The translations under genes were made by a program, and so were the position numbers. Positions 1 through 13,700 of a stretch of DNA of 64,000 nucleotides are shown here, piece after piece. This DNA is from Aristolochia californica (lineage: Eukaryota > Streptophyta > Magnoliopsida > Piperales > Aristolochiaceae). The notes under the pieces are model-generated. The model did no database searches, was not told the DNA's origin, and saw only the letters and a list, made by a program, of their open reading frames with translations. The stretch spans positions 33,047,619-33,111,618 of the forward strand of contig JARWKL010000008.1 in assembly GCA_029961685.1 (NCBI GenBank), written 5' to 3'. Within the stretch, counting starts at the first letter, position 1. Every line of letters begins with the position of its first letter.

Positions 1-3000
1 AAATTTTCTTTTTGTTGTGTGATCTATTTGCCTTATCTTTTTTGTTTACGACAAAAATGGGAGAGTGAAAATTCAAGTTTGGATTAGAAAAAAAATTGAA
101 CTTCCAAAATGGAAATGCACAAATGGTTTGAGAGATAATTCAAAAAAGTATCTTGTATTTTTTAAGGCTTGTAAACTCTTTTAGTTTTTGTATATATTTT
201 GGGTTTCGCAATCATCGGAAGAGGAGGGAGGCACTTTTATCTAAGTGTTGACTCCCAAACCATAAGTCATTGCTAACCGAAATTATAGCCGTTACACCTC
301 ATTAATCGATCAAAACAATCATGATGATCTAAGATTGTCTGGTCCGCTTTTTGTAAAATAGGAAAAAGTGGGTTGTTAGGCTCTCGTCCAATCGTTAATT
401 TGAGAATTAAACTTTTTCTACTCGAGATTTTTGGATCATTAGGTCATTAGCATCTTCAACATGTTTCTAGCATGAATATCCACCACATTTAAAACATGTT
501 TGGATCAGTTAGAAATCTCTTTCTTATAAAATTCCACCAAGCTTTAAGGGGTTGTACTAGTGGAATTTCCCAAACATGGGTAACAAAACTTTTGTGTTCA
601 TTTTTGGTGTGTGAAAAAATTTTCTTCACTTACATTTATTATTTTTAAAATTTTTTTTGCATACTTAATCTCTAAAATTTTCATTTTGTTGTCTGATCTA
701 TTTGTCTTATCTTTTGTTTTTACGACAAAAATGGGAAAGTGAAAACTCAAGTTTGGTTTAGAAAAAAAAATGAAGATCTAAAATGGAAATGCACAAATGC
801 TGAGAGTGACAATTCCAAAAAGTATCAATGATTTTTTAAGGATTGTAAACTCTTTTAGATTTTTTTTATATTTTTGGTTTCACAATCATAGGAAGTGGGG
901 GGAGGCATTTTTATCTAAGTGTTGACTCCTAAAGCATAAGTCATTTCTAACTAAAATTATAGCCGTTACACATCATTAATCCATCAAAACATTCACGATG
1001 ATCTATGATTGTTAGGTCCGCTTTTTGTAAAATAGGCAAAAAGTGGGTGGTTAGGCTCTAGTCCACACGTTAACATGAGAATTCAGTACTCCTTGAAAAT
1101 TTTGGATGATTAGGACATTAGCATCTTCAACAAGTTTCTGGCATGCATATCCACCACATTTAAAACATGTTAGGATCAATTAAAAATCTCTTTCTTATAA
1201 AATTCCACCAAGCAATTAGGGGTTGTACTATTGGAATTTCCCAAACATGGGCAACAAAACTTTGGTGTTCATTTTTGGTGCGTGAAATTTTTTTCTTTAC
1301 AAACATTTATTATTGTTTTCAAATTTTTTTGCTTACATAAACTCTAAAATTTACTGTTTGTTGTGTGATCTATTTCCGTTATCTTTTTTGTTTACGACAA
1401 AAATGGGAGAGTGAAAACTCAAGTTTGGATTAGAAAAAATATTGAACTTCCAAAATGGAAATGCACAAACGCTTAGAAAGATAATTCAAAAAAGTATCTT
1501 GTATTTGTTAAGGCTTGTAAACTCTTTTAGTTTTTTTATATATTTTGGGTTTCGCAATCATCGGAAGAGGGGGGAGGCACTTTTACCTAAGTGTTGACTC
1601 ACAAATCGTAAGTCATTGCTAACCAAAATTATAGTCGTTACACATCATTAATCGATCAAAACATTCACGATGATCTATGATTGTCTGATCCGCTTTTTGT
1701 AAAATAGGAAAAAGTGGGTTGTTAGGCTCTTGTCCACAGGTTAATTTGAGAGTTCAACCTTTTCTACTCCTTGAAATATTTGGATCATTAGGTCATAGCA
1801 TCTTCAACATGTTTCTTGCATGTATATCCACCACATTTAAAACATGTTGGGATATATTAGAAATCTCTTTCTAATAAAATTCCACCAAGCTATTAGGGGT
1901 TGTACTAGTGGAATTTCCCAAACATGGGTAACAAAACTTTGGCGTTTATTTTTGGTGTGTGAAAATTTTTTCTTCACTTACATTTATTACTATTTTATAA
2001 ATTTTTTGCATACATAAACTCTAAAATTTTCATTTTGTTGTGTGATCAATTTGCCTTATCTTTTTTGTTAACGACAAAAATAGGTGAGTTAAAACTCAAG
2101 TTTGGATTAGAAAAAAAATTGAACATCCAAAATGGAAATGTACAAATGCTGAGAGAGATAATTCCAAAAAGTATTTGTTATTTTTTAAGGATTGTAAACT
2201 CTTTTGGTTTTTTTATATATTTTGGGTTTTGCAATCATCGGAAGAGGGGGGAGGCATTTTTATCGATGTGTTGACTCCCAAAAAATAAGTCATTTCTAAC
2301 GAGAATTATAGCCGTTACACATCATTAATCGATCAAAACATTCACGAGGATCTATGATTGTTAGGTCCGCTTTTTGTAAAATAGGCAAAAAGTGGGTTGT
2401 TGGGCTCTGGTCCACACGTTAACTTGAGAATTCAACTTTTTGTACTCCTTGAAATTTTTGGATCATTAAGTCATTTGCATTTTCAACATGTTTCTGGCAT
2501 GCATATTCACCACATTAAAAACATGTTAGGATCAATTAGAAATCACTTTCTTATAAAATTCCACCAAGCTATTAGGGGTTGTACTAGTGGAATTTCCCAA
2601 ACATGGGTAACAAACCTTTTGAGTTCATTTTTGGTGCTAGAAAAAAGTTTCATCAAATACATTTATTATTGTTTTCAAATTTTTTTGCATACATAAACTC
2701 TAAATTTTTCACTTTGTTGGGTGATCTATTTGCCTTATCATTTTTGTTTACGACAAAAATGGGAGAGTGAAAACTCAAGTTTGGATTAGAAAAAAAAGTG
2801 GACATCAAAAATGGAAATGCACAAATATTGAGAGAGATAATTTCAAATAGTATCTTTGATTTTTTAAGGCTTGTAAACACTTTTAGTTTATTTTTATATA
2901 TTTTGGTTTTCGCAATCAGTGGAAGAGAGGGAGGCATTTTTATCTAAGTGTTGACTCCCAAACCATATGTCATTTGTAACTAAAATTATAGTTGTTACAC

Positions 3001-3587
3001 TTCTTTATTCGTTCAAAACATTCATGATGATCTATGATTGTTAGGTCCACTTTTCGTAAAATAGGTAAAAAGTGGGTTGTTGGGCTCTGGTCCACACGTT
3101 AATTTGAGAATTCAACTTTTTCGAGTCCTTGAAATTTTTGGATTATTAGGTCATTAGCATCTTCAACATGTTTCTGGCATGCATATCCACCAATTTTAAA
3201 ACATGTTAGGATCAATTAGAAATCTCTTTCTTATAAAATTCCTCCAACCTATTAGGGGTTGTGGAATTTCCCAAACATGGCTAACAAAACATTAGTGTTC
3301 ATTTTTGGTGCGTGAAAAAATTTTCTTCACTTACATTTATTTTTGTTTTCAAATTATTTTGCATAAACAAACTCTAAAATTTTCATTTTGTTGTGTGATC
3401 TATTTGCCTTATCGTTTTTGTTTATGACAAATATAAGAGAGTGAAAACTCAAGTTTGGATTAGAAAAAAAATTGAATATCCAAAAAGTCTCTTTGATTTT
3501 TTAAGGATTGTATACTCTTTTTGTTTTTTTTTATATATTTTGGGTTTCGCAATCATCGGAAGAGGAGGGAGGCATTTTTATCTAAGT
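1..3587. repeat. Satellite monomers, left edge
   Basis: Anchors lie at 247, 921, 1593, 2270 and 2950, preceded by a partial monomer. The copies ending at 247 and 1593 share derived states not seen between them (GAACTTCCAAAATGG, ATCTTGTATT, AAGGCTTG, GGCACTTTTA, CATTGCTAACC), so they are sister copies two monomers apart. The copy after 921 carries the 7-bp deletion giving CAGTACTCC instead of CAACTTTTTCTACTCC. No gene-like sequence is visible. Confidence 0.9.
3480..3487. other. Deletion junction at direct repeat CCAAAA (~38 bp lost)
   Basis: The consensus has CCAAAA at phase 537 and again at phase 574. In this copy only one remains and the 38 bp between them are missing, shortening the anchor interval to 638 bp. 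This is the signature of slippage or single-strand annealing between short direct repeats. Confidence 0.8.
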
Positions 3588-6500
3588 GTTGTCTCCCAAA
3601 CCATAAATCATTTCTAACTAAAATTATAGCCGTTACACATCATTAATCGATCAAAACATTCACGATGATCTATGATTGTTAGGTCCGCTTTTTGTAAAAT
3701 AGACAAAAAGTGGGTTGTTGGGCTGTGGTCCACACGTTAACTTGAGCATTCTACTTTTTCTACTCTTTGAAATTTTTGGATCTTTAGGTCATTGGCATCA
3801 TCAACATGTTTTTGGCATGCATATCCACCACATTTAAAACATTTTAGTATCAAGTAGAAATCTCTTTCTTATAAAATTCCACCAAGCTATTAGGTGTCTT
3901 ACCAGTGGAATTTCCCTAACATGGATAACAAAACTTTGCTGTTCATTTTTTGTGCTTAAAAAATTTTCTTCACTTATATTTATTATTTTTTTCAAATTTT
4001 TTTGCATACATAAACTCTAAAATTTTCATTTTGTTGTGTTACCTATTTGCCTTATCTTTTTTGTTTACGACAAAAAAGGGAGAGTGAAAACTCAAGTTTG
4101 GATTAGAAAAAAAATTAACATAAAAACTGGAAATGCACAAATATTGAGAGAGATAATTCCAAATAGTATCTTTTATTTTTTAATTATTTTAAACTCTTTT
4201 AGCTTTTTTTATTTATTTTGGGTTTCGCAATCAGCGGAAGAGGGGGAGGCATTTTTATCTAAGAGTTGACTCCCAAACCATATGTCATTTCTAACGAAAA
4301 TTATAGTTGTTACACGTCATTAATCGTTCAAAACATTCACGATGATCTACGATTGTTAGTTCCACTTTTTGTAAAATGGGCAAAAAGTGGGTTGTTGGGC
4401 TCTGGTCCACATATTAACTTGAGAATTCAACTTTTTCTACTCCTTGAAATTTTTGGATTATTAGGTCATTAGCATGTTCAACATGTTTCTGGCATGCATA
4501 TCCACCACATTTAAAACATGTTAGGATCAATTCGAAATCTCTTTCTTATAAAATTCCTCCAAGCTAATAGGGGTTGTACTAGTGGAATTTCCCAAACATG
4601 GGTAACAAAACTTTGGTGTTCATTTTTGGTGCGTGAAAAATTTTTCTTCACTTACATTTATTATTGTTTCAAAAATTTTTTGCATACATAAACTCTAAAA
4701 TTTTCATTTTTTTGTGTGATCTATTTGCCTTATCGTTTTTCATTACGACAAAAATGGGAGGGTGAAAACTCTAGTTTGGATTAGAAAAAGAATTTAACAT
4801 CCAAAATGGAAATGCACAAATATTGAGAGAGATAACTCCAAATAGTATCTTTGATTTTTTAATGATTGTAAACTCTTTTAGTTTTTTTTTTATATATTTT
4901 GGTTTTCGCAATTAGTGGAAGAGAGGGAGGCATTTTTATCTAAGTGTTGACTCCCAAACCATATGTCATTTTTAACTAAAATTATAGTTGTTACACTTCA
5001 TTAATCGTTCAAAACATTCACGATGATCTATCATTGTTAGGTCCGCTTTTCGTAAAATAGGCAAAAAGTGGGTTGTTGGGCTCTGGTCCACACGTTAACT
5101 TGAGAATTCAACTTTTTCAACTCCTTGAAAATTTTGGATTATTAGGTCATTAGCATCTTCAACATGTTTCTAGCATGCATATCCACCACATTTAAAACAT
5201 GTTAGGATCAATTAGAAATCTCTTTCTTATAAAATTCCTCCAAGCTATTAAGGGTTGTACTTGTGGAATTTCCCAAACATGGGTAACAAAACTTTGGTGT
5301 TCATTTTTGGTGGGTGAAAAAATTTTCTTCACTTACATTTATTATTTTTTAAAAATTTTTTTGCATACATAAACTCTAAAATTTTCATTTTGTTGTGTGA
5401 TCTATTTGCCTTATCGTTTTTGTTTACGACAAAAATGGGAGAGTGAAAACTCAAGTTTGGATTAGAAAAAAAATTGAATATCATAATTGGAAATGCACAA
5501 ATGCTGAGAGAGATAATTCCAAATAGTATCTGTGATTTTTTAAGGATTGCAAACTCGTTTAGTTTTTTTTAATATATTTTGGGTTTTGCAATCATCGGAA
5601 GAGGGGGAGGCATTTTTATCTAAGTGTTGACTCCCAAACCATATGTCATTTCTAACTTAAATTATTGCCGTTACACGTCATTAATTATTCAAAACGTTCA
5701 TGATGATCTTTGATTGTTTGGTCCGCTTTTTTGCAAAATAGCAAAAAATAGGTTGTTGGGCTCTGGTCCACATGTTAACTTGAGAATTCAATTTTTCTAC
5801 CCCTTGAAATTTTTAGATTATTAGGTCATTAGCATCTTCAACATGTTTCTCGCAGGCATATCCACCACATTTAAAACATGTTAGGATCAATTAGAAATCT
5901 CTTTCTTATAAAATTCCACCAACCTATTCGGTGTTATACTAGTGGAATTTCCCAAACATGGGTAACAAAACTATGGTGTTCATTTATGGTGCGTGAAAAA
6001 ATTTTCTTCACTTAAATTTATTATTGCATTCAAATTTTTTTACATACATAAACTCTAAAATTTTCATTTTGTTGTGTGATCTTTTTGCCTTATTGTTTTT
6101 GTTTAGGACAAATATGGGAGAGTGAAAACTCAAGTTTGCAATAGAAAAAAAATTTAATATCCAAAATGGAAATGTACAAATGCGGAGAGAGATAATTCCA
6201 AAAAGTTTCTGTGATTTTTTAAGGTTTGTAAACTCTTTTAGTTTTTTTTTTAAATATTTTGGGTTTCGCAATCATCGGAAGAGGAGGGAGGCATTTTTAT
6301 CTAAGTGTTGACTCCCAAACCATAAGTAATTTCTAACTAAAATTATAGCCGTTACACATCATTAATTGATATCAACATTCACGATGATCAATGTTTGTTA
6401 GGTCTGCTTTTTGTAAAATAGGCAAAAAGAGGGTTGTTGGGCAGTGGTCCACACCTTAACTTGAGAATTCAACTTTTTCTACTCCTTGAAATTTTTGGAT

Positions 6501-7449
6501 CATTAGGTCATAAGCATCTTCTACATGTTTCAGGTATGCTTATCCACCACATTTAAAACATGTTAGGATATATTGGAAATCTCTTTCTTGTAAAATTCCC
6601 CCAAGCTATTAGGGGTTGTACAAGTGGAATTTCCCAAACATGGGTCAAAAAACTTTGGTGTTCATTTTTGGTGTGTGAAAAATTTTTATTCACTTACATT
6701 TATTATTTTTTTCAAATTTTTTTCCATTCATAAACTCTAAAATTTTCATTTTTATGTGTGATCTATTTGCCTTATCTTTTTCGTTTACGACAAAAATGGG
6801 AGAGTTAAAACTCAAGTTTGGATTAGAAAAATAAGTTAACATCAAAAATGGAAATTCACAAATGTTTAGAAAGATAATTCCAAAAAGTATCTGAGATTTT
6901 TTAAGGATTGTAAACTCTTTTAGTTTTTTTTATATATTTTCGGTTTCACAATCATCAGAAGAGGGGGGAGGCATTTTTATCTAAGTGTTGACTCCCAAAC
7001 GATAAGTCATTTCTAACTAAAATTATAGTAGTTACACATCATTAATTGATCAAAACATTCACGATGATCTATAATTGTTAGGTCCGCTTTTTGTCAAATA
7101 GGCAAAAAGTGGGTTGTTGGGTTTTGGTCCACATGTTAACTTGAGAATTCAACTTTTTCTACTCCATGAAATTTTTGCATCATTAGGTCATTAGCCTCCT
7201 CAATATGTTTCTGGCATGCATATCCACCACATTTAAAACATGTTAGGATATATTAGAAATATCTTTCTTATAAAATTCCACCAAGCTATTAGGGGTTGTA
7301 CTAGTGGAATTTGCGTAACATGGGTAACAAAACTTTGGTGTTCATTTTTGGTTTGTGAAAAAATTTTCTTCACTTACATTTATTATTGTTTTCATATTTT
7401 TTTGCATACATAAACTCTAAAATTTTCATTTTGTTGTGTGATCTATTTG
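3588..7449. repeat. Satellite monomers with NdeI-type variant
   Basis: Anchors lie at 3588, 4265, 4946, 5626, 6307 and 6987. Several copies share ACCATATGTCATTT (creating CATATG) in place of ACCATAAGTCATTT, together with CCAAATAGTATC; the same pair of states recurs at 2950, 8989, 12964 and 18955-20310. Intervals are 677-682 bp. No other content is seen. Confidence 0.9.
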
Positions 7450-8189
7450 CTTTATCTTTTTTATTTACAACAAAAATGGGAGAGTGAAAACTCAAGTTTG
7501 GATTAGAAAAAAATTGAACATTCAAAATGTAAAAGCACAAATGTTGAAAGAGAAAATTCCAAAAAGTATCTGCACTTTTTTAATGATTGTAAACACTTTT
7601 TGTTTTTTTAATATTATTTGGGTTTCACATTCATCGGAAGAGGGGGGAGGCTTTTTTATCTAAGTGTTGACTTCCAAACCATAAGTCATTTCTAACTAAA
7701 ATTTTAGCCGTTACACATCATTAATCGATCAAAACATTCGCAATGATCTATTATTGTTAGGTCCGCTTTTTGTAAAATGGGCAAAAAGAGGGTTGTTGGG
7801 CTCTGGACGTTAACTTTAGAATTCAACTTTTTCTACTCCTTGAAATTTTTGGATCATTAGGTCATTAGCATGTTCAACATGTTTTCTGGCATGCATATCC
7901 ACCACATTTAAAACATGTTAAGATCTATTAGAAATCTCTTTCTTATAAAATTCCATGAAGCTATTAGGGGTTGTACTAGTGGAATTTCCCAAACAAGGGT
8001 AACAAAACTTTGGTGCTCTTTTTTGGTGCGTTTCAAAAAATTTTCTTGATTTACATTTATTATTATTTTCAAATTTGTTTCAATACATAAACTCTAACAT
8101 TTTCATTTTGATGTGTGATCTATTTGCCATATCGTTTTTCTTTACGACAAATATGGGAAAGTGAAAACTCAAGTTTGGCTTAGAAAAAA

Positions 8190-8210
8190 TTGAATATCCT
8201 AAAGAGATAA
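8190..8210. other. ~26-bp deletion shared with 12155
   Basis: The stretch from CATCC to AGAGATAATTCC is reduced here to ATCCTAAAGAGATAA. The same shortened form occurs at 12150-12170, six anchors downstream. Both give an anchor interval of 656 bp. A shared derived deletion ties the two monomers by descent. Confidence 0.8.
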
Positions 8211-10565
8211 TTCCAAAAAGTATCTGTGATTTTTTATGGATTTTAAACTCTTTTAGTTTTTTTTTTATATATTTTGGGTTTCGCAATCATCGGAAGAGGA
8301 GGGAGGCATTTTTATCTAAGTGTTGACTCCCACACCAAAAGTCATTTCTAACTAAAATTATAGACGTTATACATCATTAATTGATCAAAACATTCACGAT
8401 GATCTGTGATTGTGAGGTCCGCTTTTTGTAAAATAAGCAAAAAGTGGGTTGTTGGGCTGTGGTCCACACGTTAAATTGAGAATTCAACTATTTCTACACC
8501 TTGAAATTTTTGGATCATTAGGTCATTAGCATCTTCAACATGTTTCTGGGACGCATATCCACCTCATTTAAAACATGTTAGGATCAATTAGAAATCTCTT
8601 TCTTATAAAATTCCACCAAGCTAATAGGGGTTGTACTAGTGGAATTTCCCAAACATGGGGAACAAAACTTTGGTGTACATTTTTGGTGCGTGAAAAAATT
8701 TTCTTGACTTACATTTATTATTGTTTTCAAATTTTTTTTCATACATAAACTCTAAAATTTTCATTTGGTTGTGTGATCTATTTGGCTTATCATTTTTGTT
8801 TACGAAAAAAAATGGGAGATTGAAAACTCAAGTTTGGATTTGAAAAAAAATTGAAATGCACAAAGATTGAGAGAGATAATTCCAAATTGTATCTTTGATT
8901 TTTTAAGGATTGTAAACTCTTTTAGTTTTTTTTAATATATTTTGGTTTTCGCAATCAGCGGAAGAGGGGGAGGCATTTTTATCTAAGTGTTGACTCCCAA
9001 ACCATATGTCATTTTTAACTAAAATTATAGTTTTTACACATTATTAATAGTTCAAAACATTCACGATGATCTATGATTGTTAGGACTGCTTTTCATAAAA
9101 TAGGCAAAAAGTGGGTTGTTTGGCTCTGGTCCACACGTTAACTTGAGAATTCAACTTTTTCTACTCCTTGAAATGTTTGGATTATTAGGTCATTAGCATC
9201 TTCAACATGTTTCTGGCATGTATATCCACCACATTTAAAACATGATAGGATCAATTAGAAATCTCTTTCTTATAAAATTTCCCCAAGCTATTAGGGGTTG
9301 TACTAGTGGAATTTCCCAAACATGGGTAACAAAACTTTGGTGTTCATTTTTGGTGCGTGAAAATTTTTTCCTCTCTTACATTTATTACTGTTTTCAAATT
9401 TTTTTGCAAACATAAACTCTAAAATTTTCATTTTGGTTTGTTATCTATTTGCCTTATCGTTTTTGTTGACAACGAAAATGGGTGAGTTAAAACTAAAGTT
9501 TGGATTAGAAAAAAAAATTGAATATCCAAAATGGAAATGTACAAATGCTGAGAGAGATAATTCAGAAAAGTATATGTTATTTTTCTAAGGATTGTAAACT
9601 CTTTTAGTTTTTTTTATATATTTTGGGTTTCACAATCATCGGAAGAGGGGGGAGGCATTTTTATCTAAGTGTTGACTCCCAAACCATAAGTCATTTCTAA
9701 CTAAAATTATAGCCGTTACACATCATTAATCGATCAAAACATTCACAATGATCTATTATTGTTAGGTCTGCTTTTTGTAAGATATGCAAAAAGTGGTTGT
9801 TGGGCTTTGGTCCACACGTTAACTTTAGAATTCAACTTTTTCTACTCCTTGAAATTTTAGGATCATTACGATATTAGCATCTTCAACATGTTTCTGGCAT
9901 GCATATCCACCTCATTTAAAACAAGTTAGGATCTATTAGAAATCTCTTTCTTATAAAATTCCTCCAAGCTATTAGAGGTTGTACTAGTAGAATTTCCCCA
10001 ACATGGGTAACAAAACTTTGGTGTTAATTTTTGGTGCGTGAAAATTTTTTCTTCATATACATTTATTATTGTTTTCAAAAATTTTTGCATACATAAACCC
10101 TAAAATTTTCATCTTGTTGTGTGATCTATTTGCCTTATCTTTTTTGTTTACGACAAAAATGGGTTAGTTAAATTTGAAGTTTGGATTAGAAAAAAAATTG
10201 AACATCCAAAATGAAATGTACAAATGCTGCGAGAAATAATTCCAAAAAGTATCTGTTATTTTTTAAGGATTGTAAACTCTATTAGTTTTTTTTATAAATT
10301 TTGGATTTCGCAGTCATCGGAAGAGGGGGGAGGCAATTTTATCTATGTGTTGACTCCCAACCCATAAGTCATTTCTAACTGAAATTATAGCCGTTACACA
10401 TCATTAATCGATCAAAATATTCACTATGATCTATTATTGTTAGGTCCGCTTTTTGTAAAATAGGGAAAAAGTGGGTTGTTGGGCTCTGGTCCACACTTTA
10501 ACTTTAGAATTCAACTTTTTCTACTCAATGAAATTTTTGGATCATTAGGTCATTTGCATCTTCAA

Positions 10566-10645
10566 CATGTTTTTGGCATGCATATCCATCACATTAAAAA
10601 CATGTTTCTGACATGCATATCCATCAATTAGAAATCTCTTCGTGT
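10566..10645. other. Local 25-bp duplication plus ~85-bp deletion
   Basis: The 25-bp piece at 10566-10590 (CATGTTTTTGGCATGC onward) is repeated with two changes at 10601-10625, joined through the ACATGTT arms of the dyad. Soon after, CTCTT at about 10640 runs directly into CGTGTTCATT, losing roughly 85 bp of the usual unit including the SpeI region. The net anchor interval is 619 bp. Confidence 0.78.
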
Positions 10646-10779
10646 TCATTTTTGGTGAGTGAAAAAAGTTTCTTCACTTACATTTATTATTGTTTTAAAT
10701 TTTTTTTGCAAACATAAACTCTAAAATTTTCATTTTGTTGTGTGATTTATTTGCCTTATCTTTTTTGTTTACGAAAAAA

Positions 10780-13700
10780 ATGGGAGAGTGAAAACTCAAG
10801 TTTGGATTAGAAAAAAAATTGAACAACTAAAATGTAAAAGCACAAATGTTGAGAGATTAAATTCCAAAAAGTATCTGCGATTTTTTAAGGATTGTAAACT
10901 CTTTTTTTTTTTATATTATTTGGGTTTCGCAATCATCGGAAGAGGGGGGAGGCTTTTTTATCTAAGTGTTGACTCCCAAACCATAAGTCATTTCTAACTA
11001 AAATTTTAGCCGTTACACATCATTAATCGATCAAAACATTCACAATGATCTATTATTGTTAGGTCCGCTTTTTGTAAAATAGGCAAAAAGAGTGTTGTTG
11101 GGCTCTTGACGTTAACTTGAGAATTCAACTTTTTCTACTCCTTGAAATTTTTGGATCATTAGGTCATTAGCATGTTCAACATGTTTCTGGCATGCCTATC
11201 CACCACATTTAAAACATGTTTGGATCAATTAGAAATCTCTATCTTATAAAATTCCACCAAGCTATTAGGGGTTATACTATTGGAATTTCCCAGACATGTG
11301 TAACAAAACATTGGTGAGTGAAAAATTTTCTTCCCTTACATCTATTATTGTTTTCAAATTTTTTTGCATACATAAACTCTAAAATTTTCATTTTGTAGTG
11401 TGATCTATTTGCCAAATCTTTTTTGTTTATGACAAAAAAGGGGACGTGAAAACTCTTGTTTGGATTTGAAAAAAAAATTAACATCCAAAATGGAAATACA
11501 CAAAAGCTTAAAGAGATGATTCCAAAAAGTATCAATGGTTTTATAAGGATTGTAAACTTTTTTATTTTTTTATATATTTTGGGTTTCATAATTATCGTAA
11601 GAGGGGGGTGGAATTTTTATCTGAGTATTGAATCCCAAACCATAAGTCATTTCTAACTAAAATTATAGCCGTTACACATCATTAATCGATCAAAACATTC
11701 ACGATGATCTAGGATTGTTAGGTTTGGTTTTTGTAAAATAGGCAAAAAGTGGGTTGTTAGGCTCTGGTCCACACATTTACTTGAGAATTCAACTTTTTCT
11801 ACTCCTTGAAATTTTTGGATCATTAGGTCATTAGCATCTTCAACATGTTTCTGGCTTGCATATCCACCACATTTAAAACATATTAGGATCTATTAGAAAT
11901 CTCTTTCTTATAAAATTCCACGAAGCTATTAGGGGTTGTACTAGTGGAATTTCCCAAACAAGGGTAACAAAACTTTGGTGTTCTTTTTTGGTGCGTGAAA
12001 AAATTTTCTTGATTTACATTTATTATTATTTTATAATTTTTTAAATACATAAACTCTTAAATTTTCATTTTGATGTGTGATCTATTTGCCTTATCGTTTT
12101 TGTTTATGACAAATATGGCAGAGTGAAAACTCAAGTTGGATTAGAAAAAAATTCAATAACATAAAGAGATAATTCCAAAAAGTATCTGTGATTTTTAATG
12201 GATTGTAAACTCTTTTAGTTTTTTTTTATATATTTTGGGTTTCGCGATCATCGGAAGAGGAGGGAGGCATTTTTATCTAAGTGTTGACTCCCACACCATA
12301 AGTCATTTCTAACTAAAATTATAGACATTATACATCATTAATTGATCAAAACATTCACGATGATCTATGATTGTGAGGTCCGCTTTTTGTAAAATAGGCA
12401 AAAAGTGGGTTGTTGGGCTGTGTGGTCCCCACGTTAAATTGAGAATTCAACTATTTCTACACCTTGGAAATTTTGGATCATTAGGTCATTAGCATCTTCA
12501 ACATGTTTCTAGCATGCATATCCACCTCATTTAAAACAAGTTAGGATCAATTAGAAATCTTTTTCTTATAAAATTTAACAAAGCTAATAGGGGTTGTACT
12601 AGTGAAATTTCCCAAACATGGGGAACAAAACTTTGGTGTACATTTTTGGTGCGTGAAAAAATTTTCTTCACTTACATTTATTATTGTTTTCAAATTTTTT
12701 TGCATACATAAACTCTAAAATTTTCATTTTGTTGTGTGATCAATTTGCCTTATCATTTTTGTTTACGAAGAAAATGGAGAGTGAAAACTCAAGTTTGGAT
12801 TAGAAACAAAATTGAACATCCAAAATTGAATTGCACAAATATTGAGTGAGATAATTGCAAATTGTATCTTTGATTTTTTAAGGATTTTAAACTCTTTTAG
12901 TTTTGTTTTATATATTTTGGTTTTCGCAATCAGCGGAAGAGGGGGAGGCATTTTTATCTAAGTGTTGACTCCCAAACCATATGTCATTTCTAACTAAAAT
13001 TGTAGTTCTTACACATTATTAACAGTTCAAAACATTCACGATGATCTATGATTGTTAGGTCCACTTTTCATAAAATAGGCAAAAAGTGGGTTGTTGGGCT
13101 CTGGTCCACACGTTAACTTGAGAATTCTTCTTTTTCTACTCCTTGAAATGTTTGGATTATTAGGTCATTAGCATCTTCAACATGTTTCTGGCATGTATAT
13201 CCACCACATTTAAAACATGATAGGATCAATTAGAAATCTCTTTCTTATAAAATTCCCCCAAGCTATTAGGGGTTGTACTAGGGGAATTTCCATAACATGG
13301 GTAACAAAACATTGGTGTTCTTTTTTGGTACATGAAAATTTTTTCTTCACTTACATTTATTATTGTTTTCAATTTTTTTTGCATACATAAACTCTAAAAT
13401 TTTCATTTTGTTGTGTGATCTATTTGCCTTATCGTTTTTGTTTACGACCAAAATGGGTGAGTTAAAACTAAAGTTTGGATTGGAAAAAATTTGAATATCC
13501 AAAATGGAAATGTACAAATGCTGAGAGAGATATTTTAGAAAACTATATGTTATTTTTTCTAAGGATTGTAAACTCTTTTAGTTTTTTTTATATATTTTGG
13601 GTTTCGCAATCATCGGAAGAGGGGGGAGGCATTTTTATCTAACTGATGACTCCCAAACCAAAAGTCATTTCTAACTAAAATTATAGCCATTACACATCAT

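Larger units (their letters stand above)
7450..10700. repeat. Higher-order block, copy 1 (five monomers)
   Basis: Anchors lie at 7666, 8322, 8989, 9671 and 10349. In order these monomers match those at 10968/11627, 12283, 12964, 13645 and 14323 in rare shared states: AATGTAAAAGCACAAATGTT with GGCTTTTTTA and GGACGTTAAC or TGACGTTAAC (TCCACA lost); the short TAAAGAGATAATTCC copy (656 bp); CAAATTGTATCTTT; GAGTTAAAACTAAAG; and GCTGCGAGAAATAATTCC. This copy passes directly from a 10968-like state to an 11627-like state near 7870-7910, so it lacks about one monomer present in copy 2. Confidence 0.82.
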
